This document shows positions 12,740-16,938 of a stretch of DNA of 16,938 nt, one piece after another. A program made the position numbers and the translations under genes. Location: the NCBI GenBank assembly GCA_011052255.1, contig DRJJ01000059.1, forward strand, positions 1 through 16,938, read 5' to 3'. Source of the DNA: Gammaproteobacteria bacterium. GTDB taxonomy: Bacteria; Pseudomonadota; Gammaproteobacteria; DRJJ01. The notes beneath the pieces were generated by a model, which saw only the letters and a program-made list of their open reading frames with translations, did not search any database and was not told where the DNA came from. Position 1 is the first letter of the stretch; each line of letters begins with the position of its first letter.

Positions 12740-12895
12740 TTTGCAGGAATTTTTACTAAGTAATGACTAATCCCTGTTGTTTCTGGCAGCCACTTTTTCC
12801 ATACGGCTGTACGTAATATTACTGATTATAGGGTATTGTGAGTAATGTTTATGCAATTTTTCAGGTAAATATTCACCCGGGCCAGATTTTCCTGG

Positions 12896-13876
12896 TTATT
12901 GCGGCTCCATTTGTTTCAGGTGTCGTCCGACAGACAGCCAGGATCCGGCCAGCCCGAGGGTGGTACTGAGCAGCAGCAGCACGCCAATACTACGTAAATC
13001 CAGTGAACGTAACGTGTAACCGCTTTGATACAGCAGAGACAGGCTTTCTACCGATCCGCGTAACCAGGCGACTGAAATGCCGACCAGCAGTAGCGCAATC
13101 AGGCCGCCAAATAAACCGTACCACAGGCCATTGTATAAAAACGGGCGTCGAATAAAGGCATCCGTGCCACCAATTTGTTTGGTGATAATGATCTCGTCAC
13201 GGCGGTTCTGTATGTCCAGCCGAATGGTGTTGCCGACCACCAGCAGCACGGCGATGGCCAGCAGGCTGGCTACCACCAGTATGCTGCGCTGAGCGATGTC
13301 CATGATTGCAAACAGGCGTTTTACCCACTCCAGGTCCAGTTGCACAATATCTGCCTGTGGCAGCTTGCGTAGTTTTTCGATCAGCCGTTGGGCGGCATCA
13401 GGATGGGCATGGGCGGCAGAGGGTGTGATAATCAGCACGGCGGGCAGTGGATTTTTTTCAAGGGCGTCCAGTGCATCCCCGTAGCCGGCCAGATCACGAA
13501 ATTCCTGCCGCGACTGTTCGCGTGTGAGCATGCTGACCTGATCTATTTCGGGATACAAACGTATCTTGTCTGCCAGCTGTTGTGCCTGCTTATTGCTTAC
13601 CGTGAGTTTGGTAAACAGCGAAATCTGCGCGGCGCCGTCCCAGTTACTGCTGATGCTACGGGCATTATCCAGCGCCAGATAAAGCCCGGTGGGCAGAGCC
13701 AGCGCAATGCCGATCACCAGTATGGTCATCAGGTTGGACAGCGGGTGACGATACAGCAGCCCAAGGCTGGCCACCAGCGAGCGTAAATGGTGTACAAAAT
13801 AGGCCTTGAAACGTGAATGGGCCGGTGGCCTGTCCATGCGCTGGCCACCGCGTTTGCGTGACTTGTCAGGCGACAT
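12896..13876 (-). CDS. ftsX: Cell-division ABC-transporter-like permease FtsX
   Basis: A 326-residue inner-membrane protein with the FtsX plan. A basic cytoplasmic N-terminus (1-45) is followed by helix 1 (about 49-68), a large periplasmic domain (about 70-195), helices 2 (197-216), 3 (250-271) and 4 (296-315), and a short cytoplasmic C-terminus. The conserved loop LDIQNRRDEIIITKQIGGTD (220-239) before helix 3 is characteristic. With FtsE it forms a complex at the division septum that, in other bacteria, activates peptidoglycan amidases through EnvC-type partners. The ATG overlaps the end of ftsE by 11 bases, with GAAGAG about 8 bases upstream inside ftsE, so the genes are translationally coupled. 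Confidence 0.96.
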   Translation of the reverse strand: MSPDKSRKRGGQRMDRPPAHSRFKAYFVHHLRSLVASLGLLYRHPLSNLMTILVIGIALALPTGLYLALDNARSISSNWDGAAQISLFTKLTVSNKQAQQLADKIRLYPEIDQVSMLTREQSRQEFRDLAGYGDALDALEKNPLPAVLIITPSAAHAHPDAAQRLIEKLRKLPQADIVQLDLEWVKRLFAIMDIAQRSILVVASLLAIAVLLVVGNTIRLDIQNRRDEIIITKQIGGTDAFIRRPFLYNGLWYGLFGGLIALLLVGISVAWLRGSVESLSLLYQSGYTLRSLDLRSIGVLLLLSTTLGLAGSWLSVGRHLKQMEPQ

Positions 13877-14558
13877 GGTCGTTCTCTTCCAGTGCTGGCA
13901 CGGTGTTGCTGAGCAGGCGGCTGTCCTTGAGGTTAAACACGCCGTAAGGCATGTCGGCTATGCGTTCGAGGTCATGGGTGGCGATCAGTACCGATACGCC
14001 CACCTGGTTAAACGACTCAAACAGACCCATGATTTCACGCGACAGTTCCGGGTCAAGGTTGCCGGTCGGTTCATCGGCCAGTAGCAAGGGTGGTTTATTG
14101 ACCACCGCCCGCGCGATGCCAATACGTTGTTGCTCACCACCGGACAGCGTAATGGGATAGACGCGTTCCTTGTTGAGCAGGCCCACCTTGTCCAGCGAGG
14201 CGCGCACCCGCTTGCCGATTTCCTGGTGCCGGTAACCGGCAATGATCAGAGGCAAGGCAACATTGTCAAACACCGTGCGATCGTACAGCAGTCGGTGATC
14301 CTGAAAGATAACCCCGACCTTACGGCGCATATACGGTATACGGCGACGTCTGAGGTTGCCAATGTTTACCCCGTCGAGCAGCACCTGGCCACGGGTGGGT
14401 CGTTCAATCAGCGATACCAGCTTTAACAGAGTACTTTTCCCGGCACCGGAATGGCCGGTCAGAAAGGCCATCTGGCCAATGCCCAGGCGCAGGCTGACAT
14501 CAGCCAGGGCCTCGTGGCCACCCGGGTAACGTTTGAATACGTTGTGGAACTGGATCAT
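13866..14558 (-). CDS. ftsE: Cell-division ATP-binding protein FtsE
   Basis: A 230-residue ABC ATPase. Walker A is GHSGAGKST (35-43), the Q-loop is at Q86 (FQDHRLL), the signature is LSGGEQQR (138-145), Walker B with catalytic Glu is LLLADEP (158-164), the D-loop is GNLD (166-169), and the switch His is H195 (ATHDLE). Together with the overlapping ftsX it identifies FtsE, which associates with FtsX at the septum and powers control of cell-wall hydrolysis rather than transport. ftsY lies 58 bases upstream on the same strand, giving the standard ftsY-ftsE-ftsX operon. No good Shine-Dalgarno sequence precedes the ATG (CCTGACAAT). Nothing was seen in the 14559-14616 spacer. Confidence 0.97.
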   Translation of the reverse strand: MIQFHNVFKRYPGGHEALADVSLRLGIGQMAFLTGHSGAGKSTLLKLVSLIERPTRGQVLLDGVNIGNLRRRRIPYMRRKVGVIFQDHRLLYDRTVFDNVALPLIIAGYRHQEIGKRVRASLDKVGLLNKERVYPITLSGGEQQRIGIARAVVNKPPLLLADEPTGNLDPELSREIMGLFESFNQVGVSVLIATHDLERIADMPYGVFNLKDSRLLSNTVPALEENDHVA

Positions 14559-14616
14559 ATTGTCAGGTACTGCGTTGCAAAGATTCAGGATACGGGTTGT
14601 GCTATTGCCGTTATTA

Positions 14617-15606
14617 TTATCCAGTACGGTCCGTTACAAATAGCGCCTCAATAAACTCATCGGCATCAAACACGCGCAGGTCTTCCGCCTTTTCTCCCAC
14701 ACCGATAAAACGAATCGGTATGCCGAGCTTGCGTGCGATAGCAAAGATAATACCGCCTTTGGCGGTGCCGTCCAACTTGGTTAGTGTGATGCCACTGATT
14801 TCAACCGCATTATGGAACTCCTGTGCCTGGGTCAGCGCGTTCTGGCCGGTGCCGGCATCCAGCACCAGCATCACCTCATGCGGTGCGCTGGCATCCAGTT
14901 TGCCCATTACGCGCGTTATTTTCTTGAGTTCTTCCATCAGGTTGGATTGGGTATGCAGGCGGCCGGCGGTGTCGGCTATCAGTACATCAATATTTTTGGC
15001 ACGCGCCGATTCCAGCGCATCGTAGATGACCGAGGCCGAATCCGCGCCGCTGTGTTGTGCAACCACGGGCACATCGTGGCGCTTGCCCCAGGCTTGCAGT
15101 TGCTCGACAGCGGCGGCACGGAACGTGTCGCCGGCGGCCAGCATCACGCTCAGGCCATTGTCCATCAAGCGTCGGCTCAGCTTGCCGATGGTGGTGGTTT
15201 TGCCCACACCGTTAACGCCAACCATCAGGATGACATAGGGTTTTTTATCCGTATCGATTTGCAGTGGCTGACTGCACGGCTGCAGGATATCGGCCATATC
15301 GTTACGCAGTGCATCCAGCAGGGCCTGAGGGTCAGCCAGTTGTTTGCGTGACACGCGTTCTGTCAGGTCTGCCATGACCTGCTGTGTGACATCGACGCCG
15401 ACATCCGCAATGAGTAGCTGTGTCTCAAGGTCTTCGAACAGTTCATCATCAATGGTCTTTCGCCCAAGAACCAGCTTGTTGAGGCCATCCCCCAGGCTGC
15501 TACGGGTGCGGCTGAGGCCTTCTTTCAGGCGCGCAAACAGACCACGTTTTTGTTGTGATTTTGCTGTGCTGTCTTTATCGGTCTTGTTTTTTCTGAAACT
15601 GAACAT
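14617..15606 (-). CDS. ftsY: Signal recognition particle receptor FtsY
   Basis: A 329-residue SRP GTPase. The acidic A domain common in enterobacteria is very short here: residues 1-25 are basic (RKNKTDKD), leading into the amphipathic GLFARLKEGLSRTRSSLG that binds membrane lipid. The N domain spans about 30-115 and the G domain 123-320: G1 GVNGVGKTT (130-138), G2 DTFRAAA (160-166), G3 DTAGR (212-216), G4 TKLD (276-279), and the closing GVGE (302-305) and DLRVFD (309-314). FtsY docks ribosome-SRP complexes at the inner membrane for co-translational insertion. It is first in the ftsYEX operon. The ribosome binding site is poor (GACAGATAAAATC before ATG). Confidence 0.97.
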   Translation of the reverse strand: MFSFRKNKTDKDSTAKSQQKRGLFARLKEGLSRTRSSLGDGLNKLVLGRKTIDDELFEDLETQLLIADVGVDVTQQVMADLTERVSRKQLADPQALLDALRNDMADILQPCSQPLQIDTDKKPYVILMVGVNGVGKTTTIGKLSRRLMDNGLSVMLAAGDTFRAAAVEQLQAWGKRHDVPVVAQHSGADSASVIYDALESARAKNIDVLIADTAGRLHTQSNLMEELKKITRVMGKLDASAPHEVMLVLDAGTGQNALTQAQEFHNAVEISGITLTKLDGTAKGGIIFAIARKLGIPIRFIGVGEKAEDLRVFDADEFIEALFVTDRTG

Positions 15607-15674
15607 GATTTTATCTGTCTGAAGTCAGGCATTACGCCAGATGGTCATTTCCGGGTGGTGGTGAGTGGCTAAAC

Positions 15675-15684
15675 AACCCGGGTT
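15675..15684. other. 10-base perfect palindrome upstream of ftsY
   Basis: AACCCGGGTT lies 69 bases upstream of the ftsY ATG in the divergent spacer. It may be an operator or accidental. No good sigma70 promoter for ftsY could be picked out in the spacer 15607-15943, which otherwise holds only this site and the two palindromes listed below. Confidence 0.25.
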
Positions 15685-15772
15685 GAACCACATCCGGGCG
15701 CTGCTATCGTAACATTTATCCGGTACAGGTATAGTACCAGAAGTTATCGGCAGTGGCTGTTGTGGCACAACT

Positions 15773-15809
15773 GGATAATCAACATAAATAAGGCGTACGT
15801 TGATTATCC
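15773..15809. repeat. Palindrome GGATAATCAAC-N15-GTTGATTATCC
   Basis: The 11-base arms are perfect (15773-15783 and 15799-15809) with a 15-base spacer. The last two bases overlap the next, larger palindrome. The position in a divergent spacer fits an operator, but its direct abutment to a second long palindrome fits a composite repeat element. Confidence 0.6.
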
Positions 15810-15899
15810 GGCATCCTGTTTACAGACCGTCGGCAGCAGGGATGCTGCCGTTGAGCGTACAGGGAAGTATTTACAGCGTGTCTGTAAACAGGATGCCGG
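15808..15899. repeat. 92-base palindromic element with 20-bp perfect ends and a nested hairpin
   Basis: The outer arms, 15808-15827 and 15880-15899, are perfectly complementary over 20 bases (they start CCGGCATCC and end GGATGCCGG). Inside, CGGCAGCA (15831-15838) pairs with TGCTGCCG (15843-15850) around GGGA, a GNRA-type tetraloop. No open reading frame or T-tract is present. The form is that of a REP/BIME-like or other short dispersed intergenic repeat, and I have a general impression of similar palindromes between genes in gammaproteobacteria. It ends 44 bases before the M16 peptidase start, so it could form a very stable structure in that gene's leader if transcribed. Confidence 0.8.
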
Positions 15900-15943
15900 G
15901 TAAGCAATGTACACATTAGTAACTGGAAACGGACACTAAATAT

Positions 15944-16938
15944 ATGCGTGGAAAATTCTTACTGACCGGCCTGTTGCTGGCGGCTACTGTGCTGCCGGCG
16001 ATGGCGCAGGTAAAGGTGCACGAATGGAAGCTGGACAACGGCCTTAAGCTGATCGTCAAGGAGGATCATCGTGCTCCGGTGGTGGTCTCACAGGTGTGGT
16101 ACAAGATTGGCGCCAGTTATGAGCCAAACGGTCTGACCGGTATTTCGCACGTGCTGGAACACTTGATGTTCAAGGGCACAGAGAAATACCCGGCAGGCGA
16201 ATTTTCACGCATTATCTCATCCAATGGTGGACGCGAAAATGCGTTTACCGGGCGTGACTATACGGCCTATTTTCAGCGTCTTGAAAAAAGCCGCCTGCAT
16301 GTCAGTTTTGAGCTGGAGGCCGATCGCATGCGCGGGCTGCTACTGGATGACAAGGAATTTCAGAAAGAGGTGCGGGTGGTGATGGAAGAGCGTCGTCTGC
16401 GTACCGAAGACAAGCCCGAGTCACTGACCTACGAGCAGTTCAATGCCACGGCATTTGTCACCAGCCCGTACCGTAATCCGGTTATCGGCTGGATGAATGA
16501 TCTTGAGAACCTGAATATAGACGACCTCAAAAGCTGGTATCAGAAGTGGTACGCACCGAATAATGCTACCGTAGTGGTGGTGGGTGATGTTGACCCGAAG
16601 GCCGTATTGAAACTGGCAAGAAAATATTTTGAACCCCTCAAAACCTCAACCATCCGCCCGCCCAGGCCGCAACTGGAAACCACGCAACGTGGCCTGCGCG
16701 AGATACGGGTCGAGACCCCCGCACGTGTGCCCTATATTTTAATGGGTTACCACGTGCCGGTGTTGAAAACGGCTAAAGACACGAACGAGGCCTATGCGCT
16801 GGAGGTGCTGGCCGGCATACTGGATGGCGGCGACAGCGCACGTCTGGCCAGGCAACTGGTGCGCGATAAACAGATCGCCACCGCGGCCGGTGCAGGCTAC
16901 AGCCTGAACAATCGCATGAATGGCCTGCTGCTGCTGGA
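15944..16938 (+). CDS. Secreted M16-family zinc metallopeptidase, N-terminal part (3' end outside window)
   Basis: The frame opens at ATG 15944 and is still open at the window end, about 331 codons. It begins with a signal peptide (MRGKFLLTGLLLAATVLPAM, cleavage after AMA or AQ). The first M16 domain follows: KLDNGLKLIVKEDHRAP, then the inverted zinc motif HVLEH (69-73, ligands H69 and H73, catalytic E72), with E142 and E149 in KEVRVVMEERR at the spacing where pitrilysin-type enzymes have their further glutamates. Later come YRNPVIGWMNDLENL and WYAPNNATVVVVGDVDP, typical of the family, and the start of a second domain (ILMGYHVPVL...LDGGDSARL). It is probably a periplasmic peptidase. In related gammaproteobacteria a second M16 gene often follows, divergent from ftsY. 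The ribosome binding site is weak (GGAC). Confidence 0.94.
   Translation, partial: MRGKFLLTGLLLAATVLPAMAQVKVHEWKLDNGLKLIVKEDHRAPVVVSQVWYKIGASYEPNGLTGISHVLEHLMFKGTEKYPAGEFSRIISSNGGRENAFTGRDYTAYFQRLEKSRLHVSFELEADRMRGLLLDDKEFQKEVRVVMEERRLRTEDKPESLTYEQFNATAFVTSPYRNPVIGWMNDLENLNIDDLKSWYQKWYAPNNATVVVVGDVDPKAVLKLARKYFEPLKTSTIRPPRPQLETTQRGLREIRVETPARVPYILMGYHVPVLKTAKDTNEAYALEVLAGILDGGDSARLARQLVRDKQIATAAGAGYSLNNRMNGLLLL

Noticed and set aside
13388..13786. 132-codon plus-strand ORF antisense to ftsX
   Set aside because: FtsX on the opposite strand is complete and typical; the antisense frame has no ribosome site or family features.
14812..15351. 179-codon plus-strand ORF antisense to ftsY
   Set aside because: It lies wholly inside the clear FtsY reading frame, has no recognisable motif, and its composition (His/Gln/Gly-rich) is what antisense reading of a GC-richer gene gives.

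Overview
The window looks like chromosome from a gammaproteobacterium. The evidence is the order ftsY-ftsE-ftsX followed by rpoH, a divergent M16 peptidase next to ftsY, and the end of a cbb3-oxidase assembly operon (ccoI-ccoS). Base composition is moderate, and no tRNA, rRNA, CRISPR array, transposase or phage gene was seen. Species cannot be named from this sequence.

Layout, left to right. (1) 3-964, plus strand: the 3' part of the copper ATPase gene ccoI, translationally coupled to ccoS. (2) 965-1430: a mostly untranslated stretch holding an FNR-like half-palindrome, a very small membrane-protein gene (29 codons, 1257-1346) with a good ribosome binding site, and a clean intrinsic terminator. 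(3) 1431-8350, minus strand: five co-directional genes, read from the right as TonB-dependent receptor, YfiR-like periplasmic protein, CHASE8-like/HAMP histidine kinase, a two-domain aminoglycoside-phosphotransferase-like/P-loop kinase, and a GAF-HD-GYP cyclic-di-GMP phosphodiesterase. This is the most interesting block. It looks like a signal path from outer membrane through periplasm and inner membrane to cytoplasm, related to YfiBNR, but with a histidine kinase where YfiN has a diguanylate cyclase.

(4) 8351-8719: a divergent control region with promoters and two inverted repeats. (5) 8720-10208: an accessory patch. It holds an unrecognised membrane protein with a histone-like Lys/Ala-rich N-terminus and a Met-rich periplasmic tail, a strong palindrome, the C-terminal half of an AsmA-like protein, and a stand-alone PhnA-type domain. 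The last two meet head to head at about position 10000, and both seem to lack their natural starts, so this may be a rearrangement junction. (6) 10276-11288: rpoH preceded by a perfect CIRCE operator, which implies HrcA control of the heat-shock sigma factor. (7) 11289-12686: a REC-REC-GGDEF protein sitting between ftsX and rpoH, with a degenerate first receiver. (8) 12896-15606, minus strand: ftsY-ftsE-ftsX. (9) 15607-15943: a divergent spacer packed with large palindromes that look like a dispersed repeat. (10) 15944 to the end: the start of a secreted M16 zinc peptidase.

Two themes recur. One is envelope sensing linked to cyclic-di-GMP (a GGDEF enzyme, an HD-GYP enzyme, and YfiR with a CHASE8-like kinase). 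The other is housekeeping for membrane-protein insertion, division and heat shock.
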